Assembly (NCBI GenBank): GCA_001599595.1
Contig: BCHH01000003.1
Span: 875,403-939,402, forward strand
Length of the DNA stretch: 64,000 bases
Source: Beverwykella pulmonaria
Taxonomy: Eukaryota > Ascomycota > Dothideomycetes > Pleosporales > Melanommataceae
Direction of reading: 5' to 3'
Below are positions 53,146-62,920 of this stretch, piece by piece (positions within the stretch are counted from its first letter, which is position 1; each line of letters begins with the position of its first letter). Under the pieces are notes generated by a model, which saw nothing but the letters and a program-made list of their open reading frames with translations, made no database searches and was not told where the DNA came from. Made by a program: the position numbers and the translations under genes.

Positions 53146-54768
53146 ATGTCGTTTCCGCTCCTTCGTAGACCTCAATTGGCTTCGTACACCTGCAGATCAT
53201 GTCGCCTCCGCCTCTCTAGAGTGTCCAAGCGCCCGAACTCCACCACACCATTTGACTCCAAGAAACCCAAAACAGCTCTCTCCACACCAGCACGAACACG
53301 TTTTGCGCCCTCACCCACTGGCTACCTCCATCTCGGCTCCCTACGAACCGCACTCTTCAACTACCTTATTGCGAAACACACAGGCGGCCAATTTCTCCTC
53401 CGAATAGAAGATACAGACCAGAAACGCACAATTCCAGACGCCGAAGAGCGACTTTTCCGAGACCTGAGATGGGCTGGTTTGCAATGGGACGAAGGGCCAG
53501 AAGTCGGGGGGCCGTACGGGCCCTATAAGCAGTCCGAAAGAAGCCAACTGTACCAAAAACATGCGCAAAAATTACTAGAGAATGGGCATGCATACCGCTG
53601 TTTCTGCTCCGCAGAGCGCCTACGCACGCTCGCCGAATCTCGACATCGAATGGGTCTAGCAACCGACTACGACCGCACATGCGCCAGCATCCCTCAAGTA
53701 GAATCCGATGAGCGCGCCCATAACCACGAGAGGTATGTCGTTCGACTCCGGATGCCAGACGCAACTCCCCAGTACAACGACCTCATTTACGGGACCTTCA
53801 AGCCTCTCCGACAGCGTCGTGGCGAGCAATCCTTCGAGGACCCCATACTCTTGAAATCCGACGGCCTGCCGACATACCACCTTGCGAATGTCGTAGACGA
53901 CCACCATATGGCCATCACACATGTGATTCGAGGCTCCGAGTGGATGCCCTCGACGCCCAAGCACATCGCCATGTACAACGCGTTTGGCTGGACTCCGCCG
54001 CAGTTCGCGCACGTAGGTCTGCTGGTCGACGAGCAGGGGAACAAGCTCAGCAAGCGCAATTTCGACACGGATATCTCCGCCTTTGGCGAAATGGAGATCT
54101 TCCCGGAGACCCTGACAAACTTCGCTGCGTTGTTGGGATGGTCTCATCACCAGAAGTCAGATGTCATGGACTTGGCCACATTGGTAAAAAACTTCTCGAT
54201 GAAGTTCACGAGGGGAAATACTACTGTTACGTTTGGAAAGCTGCACTTCCTGCAGCGTAAACACGCTGCATTGCGTGCGGCAGCAGGCGGCGAGGGCCTG
54301 CAAGAAATGGTACAAAATGTCGCCAAACTGCTCGAAGACCCATCAGGCCCTTACCAAGAATGGCGACAGCTCGTCCGCTCCCCCTTACTCTCCGTTTACA
54401 TCGAAAAAATTATACGATCAGACGCGGAAAATTACACCAACGCGAATGAATTTGTCTACCGCAATTCCTTCATGTTCACTCCTCTGCGTCATCCCGCATC
54501 CTTCACCTCCGCCGAAGACGTGCCCACGCGAGCGAAGAGCTTGGCGGATGTGGGTGAGGAGGAGTGGAATAAGGAGCGGTTGATGCAAAAGGTTCATGAC
54601 ATCATTGATGCGAGGCCGGAGGGAAAGAATGGGGCGAAGGACGTGTACCGTTACCTGAGAAAGGCATTGACGGATCGAGAAGAGGGTATGCGGATTTATG
54701 ATGTTATGTTGATTTTAGGGAGAAAGGAGTGCTTGAGACGGCTTGGGGTGGACGGTGCAGAGGCTTAA
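53146..54768 (+). CDS. MSE1: Mitochondrial glutamyl-tRNA synthetase
   Basis: Charges mitochondrial tRNA-Glu (and in many fungi tRNA-Gln, later amidated). Single exon, 540 aa. The N-terminus (MSFPLLRRPQLASYTCRSCR) is Arg-rich and fits a mitochondrial presequence. The class I catalytic core has RFAPSPTGYLHLGSLRTALF (HIGH-type motif as H-L-G), LLRIEDTDQKR and DGLPTYHLANVVDDH. The KMSKS-type loop is in EQGNKLSKRNFD. A C-terminal anticodon-binding region follows, with GEEEWNKERLMQKVHDIID. Size and motifs are those of bacterial-type GluRS as found in yeast MSE1. Confidence 0.95.
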   Translation: MSFPLLRRPQLASYTCRSCRLRLSRVSKRPNSTTPFDSKKPKTALSTPARTRFAPSPTGYLHLGSLRTALFNYLIAKHTGGQFLLRIEDTDQKRTIPDAEERLFRDLRWAGLQWDEGPEVGGPYGPYKQSERSQLYQKHAQKLLENGHAYRCFCSAERLRTLAESRHRMGLATDYDRTCASIPQVESDERAHNHERYVVRLRMPDATPQYNDLIYGTFKPLRQRRGEQSFEDPILLKSDGLPTYHLANVVDDHHMAITHVIRGSEWMPSTPKHIAMYNAFGWTPPQFAHVGLLVDEQGNKLSKRNFDTDISAFGEMEIFPETLTNFAALLGWSHHQKSDVMDLATLVKNFSMKFTRGNTTVTFGKLHFLQRKHAALRAAAGGEGLQEMVQNVAKLLEDPSGPYQEWRQLVRSPLLSVYIEKIIRSDAENYTNANEFVYRNSFMFTPLRHPASFTSAEDVPTRAKSLADVGEEEWNKERLMQKVHDIIDARPEGKNGAKDVYRYLRKALTDREEGMRIYDVMLILGRKECLRRLGVDGAEA

Positions 54769-55005
54769 TACCTGGATATTGTGTATACTATTGGTATGTA
54801 TGATAGCTGTATGATGAGTGGACCAAATACTGTACACCATATAGTTGGACTACCTGAATTTTGCTCCACCCACCTATGTCTATACGATATGCTACAATAA
54901 TGACCTCTGGCTGGAAAGCTTCTGCTTAATACTCTGTAGGCAGTGCGGTTTTCCACGCTATCAATACGCCCAAGATATACCACAAAACGTTCCCTTCCAC
55001 GATGT

Positions 55006-55863
55006 TCAACCCCCAGCCACTGCCACATCTTTCTCCTCCTCCTCCTTCCTCTCGCTCCTCCCCTGCTCGCCCTTCCTCCTCCCCTTCCTCGCGTCCTCCT
55101 TCTTCTCCTCTGCCCCCTCGAGTCTCCTACCCTGGAAAAACATCGTTAGCACACCCCCCATCGTCCCCTCGGGCGCTTTAATCTGCCCGGCGCCCTTACA
55201 CTCCCCCACAGCCTCGCTCACCCTCTCCATCAGCATCTCACACTCCTCCCTCGTTGCCACTCTCCCCTTCTTCTTCGCCCCAAACATAATCTCCACCTTC
55301 CTGCCCTCTTGCAAAAACTCCTTCATCTTGCCCAATCTGTGTTTCAAATCGCCCGCCGCAATCGCCCAATTCAGTTCTAGATTTTTGACCGTTGGCCCCG
55401 CACCCAGTCCCTTCGCCTGCCGCCTCTCCATGTCCAATTTCTTGGTGTGCTGGGCCCGGAGGTCGATTTTCGAAATCACTTTGCACGTAGGCAGGTCTGA
55501 GGGATCGAGCGAGGGGGTGCCATACTCGTCGGTTTTGCCGTCGGTGAGTTGCACGAGGTGGTGGGTCGTGCGATTGAAGGAGGACTGTGCGGTGGTAAGA
55601 GGGACATTGGCGTGGTAGACGCCAGAGGCGTCTACGTAGTTTATGCGCGGGGATTGGATGGCGGAATCGTAGGTAAAGTGGTCGCTGAGGGCGTGCCGGA
55701 CGGCGGGCTTTTTGTAAGATTTTGAGCGGGTAGAAGTGAAGGGGAGGAGAGTCGGATGTTGGAGAGTAGACGGTTGAGCAGCGCGGATTGAGGTGGTGAG
55801 TGTTGGAGCAACGAAGATGCGATATAGTGCCCGCGCGGTGCTGGGGATGTGTATGGGTGGCAT
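55006..55863 (-). CDS. Mitochondrial translation initiation factor IF-3
   Basis: Keeps mitoribosomal subunits apart and checks initiator tRNA. Single exon, 285 aa, ATG at 55863. The N-terminal segment is a mitochondrial presequence rich in Arg/Ser/Thr. The IF3 N domain has IQSPRINYVDASGVYHANVP, the family's R-I-x-x-V pattern. A linker (RRQAKGLGAGPTVKNLELNW) leads to the C domain with DLKHRLGKMKEFLQEGRKVE, close to bacterial IF3. A Lys/Glu-rich tail follows. In yeast the equivalent protein is Aim23, which is highly diverged. It converges with the tRNA synthetase gene, 237 bp apart. Confidence 0.86.
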   Translation of the reverse strand: MPPIHIPSTARALYRIFVAPTLTTSIRAAQPSTLQHPTLLPFTSTRSKSYKKPAVRHALSDHFTYDSAIQSPRINYVDASGVYHANVPLTTAQSSFNRTTHHLVQLTDGKTDEYGTPSLDPSDLPTCKVISKIDLRAQHTKKLDMERRQAKGLGAGPTVKNLELNWAIAAGDLKHRLGKMKEFLQEGRKVEIMFGAKKKGRVATREECEMLMERVSEAVGECKGAGQIKAPEGTMGGVLTMFFQGRRLEGAEEKKEDARKGRRKGEQGRSERKEEEEKDVAVAGG

Positions 55864-56149
55864 TGCTGAGATTCAACCGAACGGCTGACTCAAGGGTGTC
55901 AAATTGAATACGTTTGGCTTCGCTACGTCAGTTTTTAGTGATGGTGTGTACTCGTCGTAGACAGCTCCAGCGTAGATGTCTTGAAGCTTTTCGGCGCACG
56001 GGCCTCCGTAACCTCCACGCCCACCCCGCGGCGAACCTCCTTCACTGTCCTCCTGCTGCCTTACCCTTCGTCACACGCCCCACCATGATACCCAGAACCA
56101 ACCCTCTTACTATCACATTGCCACCTGGAAACCGAAAGAATCTCCCGCC
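55864..56149. promoter_or_regulatory. Divergent upstream region, mtIF3 and ATG16
   Basis: A 286-bp gap between two divergent ATGs, presumably containing both promoters. No clear TATA box. Confidence 0.35.
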
Positions 56150-56894
56150 ATGAGCAATCCTCTCGCTGAGTATTTGGCTGCGCTCGAGGTGCGCGACAAG
56201 AGGGAGAAGAGGCACGAGGCGTATATCAGCGCTTGTCAGTATTCCGCTTCGTTTACATGCTCACTTCGGTCGCTCCTTAGAGATATGTTTGGGTCGTATG
56301 GTTGGTTAGAGCTAATGATTTATAGATACCAAGCTCGCCGACCGCACAGCAGCACTCTCACTACAGCCTACACCGTCCTCAGACGTTCCCACATCCTCAC
56401 CAAGCCTCTCAACAAAGTCCATCCGCCCAGGAACTCCCAGTACGAGGCCTAAAATTACCTCATCCCCGGGGCCCGCCGCCGAAAACTCTCCTTCCGCCGT
56501 AGCCCAAATGCGCGCAGACCTCGCCTCGACACAAAAAACTCGCTCCGAACTCGAAACCCGTATCACGTCCACGACCGCCGAACTCATCTCTCTGCAAACC
56601 ACCTCTTCCGAGCAAAAGAAGCGCATCGCCGCGCTGGAGAAAGCAAAGGAGCAGCTTGAGAGGAGAGTGAAGGACAGAGCAGAAGAGCTGAAAGGGAAAG
56701 GGCGGCTGGTCGAGGAGGTGCAGGATGAGATGGTGAGCTTGAATTTGCAGTTGCATATGGCGGAACAGGATAGAGAGAAGTTGAAGAGGGAGAACGAGGA
56801 GTTGACCAAGAGATGGTTGGATAAGATGGAGAGGGAGGCCGATGCGGAGAATGCGAAGATGGGGTGGAAGGATGGAGGTAGGAAGAAGGGATGA
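56150..56894 (+). CDS. ATG16: Autophagy protein Atg16, short fungal form
   Basis: Part of the Atg12-Atg5-Atg16 complex that directs Atg8 lipidation at the phagophore. Exons 56150-56234 and 56326-56894 give 217 aa. The N-terminal Atg5-binding helix reads LAEYLAALEVRDKREKRHEA, then YTKLADRTAALS. A Ser/Pro-rich linker follows. The C-terminal half is a long coiled coil that includes DEMVSLNLQLHMAEQDREKL and the highly conserved end ENEELTKRWLDKMEREADAE. No WD40 domain is present, as expected for fungi. Intron 91 bp, phase 1. Confidence 0.92.
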
Positions 56895-57194
56895 GAAAGA
56901 GGACGTGAAGGAGGGATAGACTAAAATTGGTGGGATGGGAGAGGACCCAAGGAACAATCAGAAGTCTAGTAAGAGTAGAAGCGTCTTCGAGCATCACTTA
57001 GTTCTTCAAGGTCATGCATACATTTCACACATCACACAGAGGTGCATCTGAAGGTCTACTCAAGAAGCATATGTTTGACAGCTCTCCAGCATCTGTAGTC
57101 ATTTGGAGATAGAAGCCGGTCATGTAACCTAATCACACGTGTATATTCTCCACCAACGGACATGGTACGATGGTCTCAGTACCCCGCTCTCTTC

Positions 57195-57603
57195 TCAGAC
57201 ATCTATGTCCTTGTCAGCATCCTTCTCTCTCTGTCTCTCTTCAGATTAGCCAATCTATGTTAGACTTACGGTCGCCGCAATAGCTACTGTTGCCGATCTT
57301 CGCCCTTGTGCATCCAGCTGCATCACACGTATCTGCTCCGCAAACATCGGTTATCCATATATACCGCAGCCTCCCAATGCGTGTGTTACAACTTACGAGT
57401 CACGCAGTGGTAAGCACTGCTAACAGTGCTACCAGGCGCTGAGTTGTAGCAAGTGAAGAGGTGGCAAGTACCCGCATCTGGGATGAGGTTGCTTAGAGTG
57501 GGTTCGATGAGGATGGATGCGTGTGGATTTACGTACGGGCAAAGCAGCGGTTTTGTCCCACTGGTACCTGGGTGCTGCACCCGTCTTTATTGCACAACGG
57601 CAT
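57195..57603 (-). CDS. Tiny protein of three C-x4-C-x10/14-C-x2-H modules
   Basis: Exons (minus) 57603-57537, 57477-57397, 57332-57270 and 57202-57195 give 72 aa. Module 1 is CNKDGC, ten residues, CFAH. Module 2 is CHLFTC, fourteen residues, CVTH. Module 3 is CDAAGC, ten residues, CGDH. Each module fills one exon, and every intron splits the module's final His codon (C then AT), so all three introns are phase 1. The last exon adds only Val. No signal peptide. The C3H spacing suggests three metal-binding or disulfide knuckles, which differ from the classical CCCH finger. I do not know the family well enough to name it. Confidence 0.8.
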
Positions 57604-59674
57604 TTTGTCCAGTTAGAAGGGATATACGAAGTGGAAAGAAATAAAGGATACGGAGAGGTATGTTTGGTGTGAGGGAAGTAAGGGTGGCTTTTATATGCTG
57701 CTTACGCCAACGCATCCACCAAGCTACATCTAACAACCAAGTGAGACAGCCAACATGGTAATGGAAGTGTATGACGTGGGGCAAGGCTGAATTCCGGCCT
57801 TGTCGAAGGTCGGCTACATCAAGCCAATCGAGATAGGGAAACAGCTATGCCTAAACTTTGCAAGGAGGTATGCCGAACGATTGTAGTCTGTCATATGCTA
57901 GACATGGTGTTACGCATCTACTGTTGACTCTGAGACTCTGACACCTTGCACTCCTCCGCCCTGAACTCCTCTAGCTGTACCAATTTGTCCTTATTTGAAC
58001 AATCCGGCTGCCCATACGCATCCCGAGCGGAAAAGAAGTGTGGGCGTAAAGCTCATAAACCAGGCAGAACCATGACTACGCAAGTGTGTTTCAAGTTCTT
58101 GTAAGCCTAATTAGGCACGTATGCGGTGTTGCTATTGACTCTCATTTTCTCTCATAATTTAGCCATAGGCCAAAGTGTGTTAGACCAAGTTTAGTCAGTG
58201 TGTAATTGCAGAATAGTACTCTTAATTTTGGGTTCTGGAAATTTCTTCCAAATGTTGCTGTTGATAAATCTCAGGCATTCTATACAGTATATGACTTGTC
58301 TGTTTTTTTGTATCAGAATCAACATGAACATGTTCATGCTCAACGAACGCGTAATATGATTCACCGCTTTATCTCGCGCTTCCATTTTCGAGAGTTAGTC
58401 TGCCGGAGATCCGCAGAAATACTGTTTGAAGTCTCGGGCATTGTAGAAGGGAAAGCCTTTGCTACTAGTGTGTTGTCCAACTTCCCAGGTGATATGGGAT
58501 TGGCGCTTGACTACCGGCCTCCGAAATATAGGCCGAAAATCCTCAAGTGTCCGTCGAAGAGCACTAGTTATACCAGAAGCCTGGAAGATACTACCGAAGA
58601 TGAGTTCGAGTTTACAATATTCACTTTAGTAAACTACGTTATTCTTTTCTTTTTTTAACGCCTAGTATTAGCAGGTTCTACCTGCCAATTTTGTTCTCTC
58701 TGAATCCGTTGTTTACGGAGTGTGCCCTCAACTTTCACTGTCTCGCTCGGGGCAAGGAACTGGATTAGGAGATGCCGGACATATTGGCATACTAACATGA
58801 TGTTGCCAGAAATCCTGAGACGCAGATAATCTTAGATTTCCTCTTTCAACGTCGGAACTGACTTAACCTTTCGGAAGAAGAAGTTGGCGACCTCAATAGC
58901 AGTGTTCCCAATATATTCGGTCCGCGCGAAGAATGGAGCTGTGGAATGGAATTTGCAGGTTTCACAAGTCCAGTAGCAATTGCAGAAATCAGGATAATCC
59001 GGGTACAGGTCCTGTGGAGAGTTCTCTTAACACATTTCCTCGGCTTTCTCTACAGTTGTGTCGTCCCATAGGTATAAAACTCAAGCCCTCTAATACCCTT
59101 CAATTGCACGGTCCCAGAAGTAATCGCAAAACGGATTTGGCAGCGGCTCCTGGATCCGCTCTTAGTTAAACGAATTGCCACCTCACTACTATTCTAACTT
59201 TACAACCATCAGTTCTCGATTGGCGGCCGTACCTGTAAACCCTCGTGGATTCATGTAGTTGGCTTTGACTTTTCGCTTCGTTTTGATTCTATGCAATGAT
59301 GTATAGAGGAGTATTGAGTGTTATTATGTAAGAATGGGAGTTGAGTTGTTAAAAGGGTTACGTGAAGATTATGACGCGAGGTCGCGCACCTCCCGCGGAA
59401 TCACGTGGTCCGCCATTACACACTTCGCTGTGGTCTACTTCCGACGCCTGTGTTTGTGGATGGAATAGGCAGGTTTGTGTGAGGAAAGTTGAGAGTGAAT
59501 CGACTGTAGTTAAAACAGACCCTAGAAGCTATACCTGTTTCCACTGCTGCTGGTGCCTGCATGTCTTGGCATACAGAGCTCCCCGCCATAACCACCTTGA
59601 AGCTCCAGCCTTACTCCTCACAAACACATAACCACCAAAGCCCACTCTCAACAGTGTTCCCACTCTTTACAACC
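57604..59674. other. Long intergenic region, no supported gene
   Basis: About 2 kb. The 150-codon plus frame (58206-58658) starts at TTG and has no recognisable domain. Shorter frames at 58933-59169 and 59362-59631 are unsupported. The right end is the upstream region of CSN5. Confidence 0.4.
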
Positions 59675-60807
59675 ATGGGGACAGCTCTAAAAACGTGGGG
59701 TGAGTTCCTCCTCCTCAGTCCTCATCATCCTCATTTACAATAGTCTCTGAAAAACCCCACTAACATCTCCCAGAGCTCGAGAACTCTATCTCGCTCGTCG
59801 ACCCCACCCGCGACGCGCTCTACACCTATTCCAAGACTTCTCAAAAGACTATCGACGATGCGCGCCCATGGCGCACCGACCCGCACTACTTCACCTCCGT
59901 CCGCATTTCCGCCGTTGCCCTGCTAAAAATGGTCATGCACGCACGATCGGGGGGTTCAATCGAAGTCATGGGCCTGATGCTCGGCAAGATCGAAGCCAAC
60001 ACCTTCGTAGTCACAGATTCGTTAAGGCTGCCTGTAGAGGGCACAGAGACCCGCGTCAACGCGCAGGACGAGGCGAACGAGTACATGGTTGCGTTTCTGG
60101 AGCGCGCTAGAGAGCAGGGACAGATGGAGAATGCCGTCGGCTGGTACCATTCGCACCCTGGGTACGGCTGCTGGCTCTCTGGCATCGACGTCAGTACGCA
60201 GAAGACGCAACAGCAATTCCAAGACCCTTTCGTCGCCGTAGTCATCGATCCGGACCGCACGGTGTCTGCAGGCAAAGTCGAGATCGGGGCTTTCCGCACG
60301 TTCCCCGAGTCCTACGTCGCGGAGAAAGAGAAGGCCGCGAAGGCTGGCGGTGCAGCGGCGGGCGTGGGCGAAGACGGCTTCCAGACCATACCCCTGGGAA
60401 AAATCGAGGACTTCGGCGCTCACGCAAATCACTACTATGCCATCGACGTCTCGCACTACAAGTCCAGTCTCGACACCAAACTCCTCGAGGCGCTCTGGAA
60501 CAAGTACTGGGTGGGCACGCTCTCCGCATCCCCGCTGATTTCCAACCGCGACTACGGAACGAAGCAGATCTCGGATTTGGCGCGCAAGATGCAGCAGGAA
60601 AACACCAATATCAAGCGCTTCAAGGGCGGTTCGTTTCACGGTGCAGGGGCAGATACGAAGGGGCAGTTGGGCAAGCTGGGTGCTGCAGGGAGCAAGATCT
60701 CGAGAGAGGAGGAGATGGGTTTGCTGGCGGCGAAGGTCAAAGAGAAGGTGTTCAACTTAAGTGGGGAGGGGGAGACGGGTGAGCAGGAGGTCGAGATGAA
60801 GACCTGA
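59675..60807 (+). CDS. CSN5: COP9 signalosome subunit 5 (JAMM deneddylase)
   Basis: Catalytic subunit that removes NEDD8 from cullins. Exons 59675-59699 and 59774-60807 give 352 aa. The N-terminus has [19 protein letters not shown], then [20 protein letters not shown]. The catalytic Glu is in [11 protein letters not shown], and the JAMM motif is [16 protein letters not shown] (H-x-H-x7-S-x2-D). [20 protein letters not shown] and [13 protein letters not shown] follow as in all Csn5 proteins. [14 protein letters not shown] distinguishes it from the proteasome subunit Rpn11. Tiny first exon with 74-bp intron. Confidence 0.95.
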
Positions 60808-61043
60808 ACGGTTCCTGGCATGATGTGAATCGACTTCAAGGCATGGCCTGGCGTTTCCGGCGCGAGGGAGGGAATGAGGTTAGACGGTGACATGATAGGC
60901 GCACCGACGCCGGGAAACACTGCTCATCGGACATCTTGTAATATGACTAGAAAAGTCCCCATAGACTACGATCCAATACGAAGACCATGAGCCCTGCTAT
61001 TTCAATGCTCTGTACAATTACTAATACATATAACGACGTAACC
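60808..61043. other. Convergent intergenic region, CSN5 and uL4m
   Basis: A 236-bp gap between two stop codons on opposite strands. No feature assigned. Confidence 0.35.
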
Positions 61044-62708
61044 TCATTTCTTCTCAATACCACTTGGTACTTTCTCTTCCTTCTTCTCTTTCAGCTTCTC
61101 TTCGACTTGATCCGCCCCGTTTTCGGCTTTAACTTCTTCCCCCTTCACATCCATCTCTCCCTCCTTCTCCTTCCCACCCACTGCTCTCTGTTCATCCTTG
61201 TCCTTCATTTCGGCTTCCGAGAGCTCTTTCTCAAACTCTTCTTCATGGAACACTTGATCTAAATCCTCTTCGGCCTCCCCTCTGAGCTCATCAGCCTTAG
61301 AAAACCACTCTTCTGCTTGTTTCTCCGCCTCCTCCGCTTGCGCGTACCTCCCCTGTGCTGTGAGATCATTCGCCACTTGCACACACTCATTGCCTCTCAG
61401 CATGTAAAGATCCGTCTCGGCGGCCTCAACATCAACACGCATGTCGCCCGCCATCTTCCACAACGTATCCGCCTGCTCAGTCTTCCCTCGTAGTCGCAGA
61501 ACTTGGACGCGCATCTCTGTTGCCTCGGTTTTGAGCAAGATGCGCTGATAGTGCGTCTGCACTTCGCCGATTTCTGTGAGGCCGGCGAATGTTCGGGGTG
61601 AGGCGGCAAGAAGGTCCTTGGAAACTGCGCTGAGCTCAAGCGAGGAGATGGTGAGTTCGTTTTTCTGGGGGTGGTCCGGGGGTAGATTGGCGGCTTCTTG
61701 CCATCGCTGTGAAGCGAGGGCCTCGTATGCATCGATGCGGGCTTCATCGCGCTCGGCAGCGGGGACAGACATCAGGGCACGGAATTCGGGCCAGCCGGAT
61801 ACGGCTTCGAGAGAGGTCGGGGTCGAGGTCCTGACCATGCCTTTGTACCAGGGGAGCGAGGTGTGTGTTAGGTCTTCTTGGTGGTAGAGAAGGATGTTCT
61901 TCAGGGCGTCGCGCTCGATGACGATGCGGGATAGTTCGAGGAGGTCTTTCACGTCGACTTCATCCCATGTGAGGGACTGCCGGCTGCGACCCATGGCGTC
62001 GAGGGCTTGTTCTAGCAGTGGGCGTTGCTCGAGTGTGATGAGGAGACTCCGACCTGATGATCCGCCCCATGGATGTGAATCGAAAATGTCTTTTAGCAAT
62101 CTTGGTGATGGACTCTCGATTTCGATCGCATTGTCCACAATTACTAGCTCCCCCTTCCGGTAGCGGTAGGACAGCGCCGTCCGCCACGCTAGATCGTACA
62201 CCTTCTTCTGCAGTCCTGTTGAGAAGTCGCGGGGCTTCGGCCCGAATGCTACTCCTCCACCCCTCAACATTGGTGAGTTCTTGTCGCCCAATCGTGCTTT
62301 TCCAGAGCCCTTCTGGGGCCTGATTTTTCTCGCAGAGCCACGCACTTCGTATCGGGTCTTTGTAGATGCCGTGCCGAGACGAGTCATATCTCCCTCGTAG
62401 ACAACGGCACGGTGCAGAATGTCGCGCCGGGTAGGAAGATAGAGGTGGTTTGCCGGATACCTCTCGAAGCGGAGGGGCTCGAGGGAGGGGAAGTGGTGGA
62501 TTGTCGCGAGGACGGTTTGCTGTTCGGGGGGCTTGATGGGGTTGAAGGGCGCGCTGGCAGATGTCTTGATTGTGGACAGGGGAGCGGAGGCACGAGAGCA
62601 GGTAGATGTTGATATGGGTCGCGTGAGGGAGTTTGTGATACATTTCTGTGTAGATTGTTAGAAAGTGGCAGGAGGAGTGGGAGGAGGGTTAACGGACAGG
62701 TACTGCAT
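61044..62708 (-). CDS. Mitochondrial large-subunit ribosomal protein uL4m with long C-terminal extension
   Basis: Exons (minus) 62708-62694 and 62645-61044 give 538 aa; a five-codon first exon (MQYLS) is followed by a 48-bp intron. The presequence is Ser/Thr/Arg-rich. The uL4 core has RDILHRAVVYEGDMTRLGTA, the basic rRNA-binding loop ARKIRPQKGSGKARLGDKNS, MLRGGGVAFGPKPRDFS and WDEVDVKDLLELSRIVIE. This corresponds to yeast YmL6. The core ends about residue 260; the last ~270 residues are extra. These include helical, alanine/glutamate-rich segments (QGRYAQAEEAEKQAEEWFSK) and a Lys/Glu tail. It may be a fungal extension or a fused helical-repeat unit. Head to head with mL38, 212 bp apart. Confidence 0.88.
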
Positions 62709-62920
62709 CTTGCCGTGTCGAAAATCTGCTCAATTGCAATGTGAAACCCCGCGCTGGGGCTGATAGCTGTTTGGAAGCCATGCCGGATGGTTGTGGCTCT
62801 GCAGATGTTGATCGCGGAGCTGGCGCGGAGGTGAGGTCGCGCGGAGAAAAATTATGGCTTGGCGGTGGAGGGTGGTTCGCGAAACTCCACTAAACGTCTC
62901 AATTCCACTCACCACTCGTC
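62709..62920. promoter_or_regulatory. Bidirectional promoter region of two mitoribosomal genes
   Basis: Only 212 bp separate the divergent ATGs of uL4m (62708, minus) and mL38 (62921, plus), so one promoter region probably serves both. No named element could be assigned. Confidence 0.5.

Noticed and set aside
58206..58658. 150-codon plus frame in the long gap before CSN5
   Set aside because: TTG start, no recognisable domain, no splice context.
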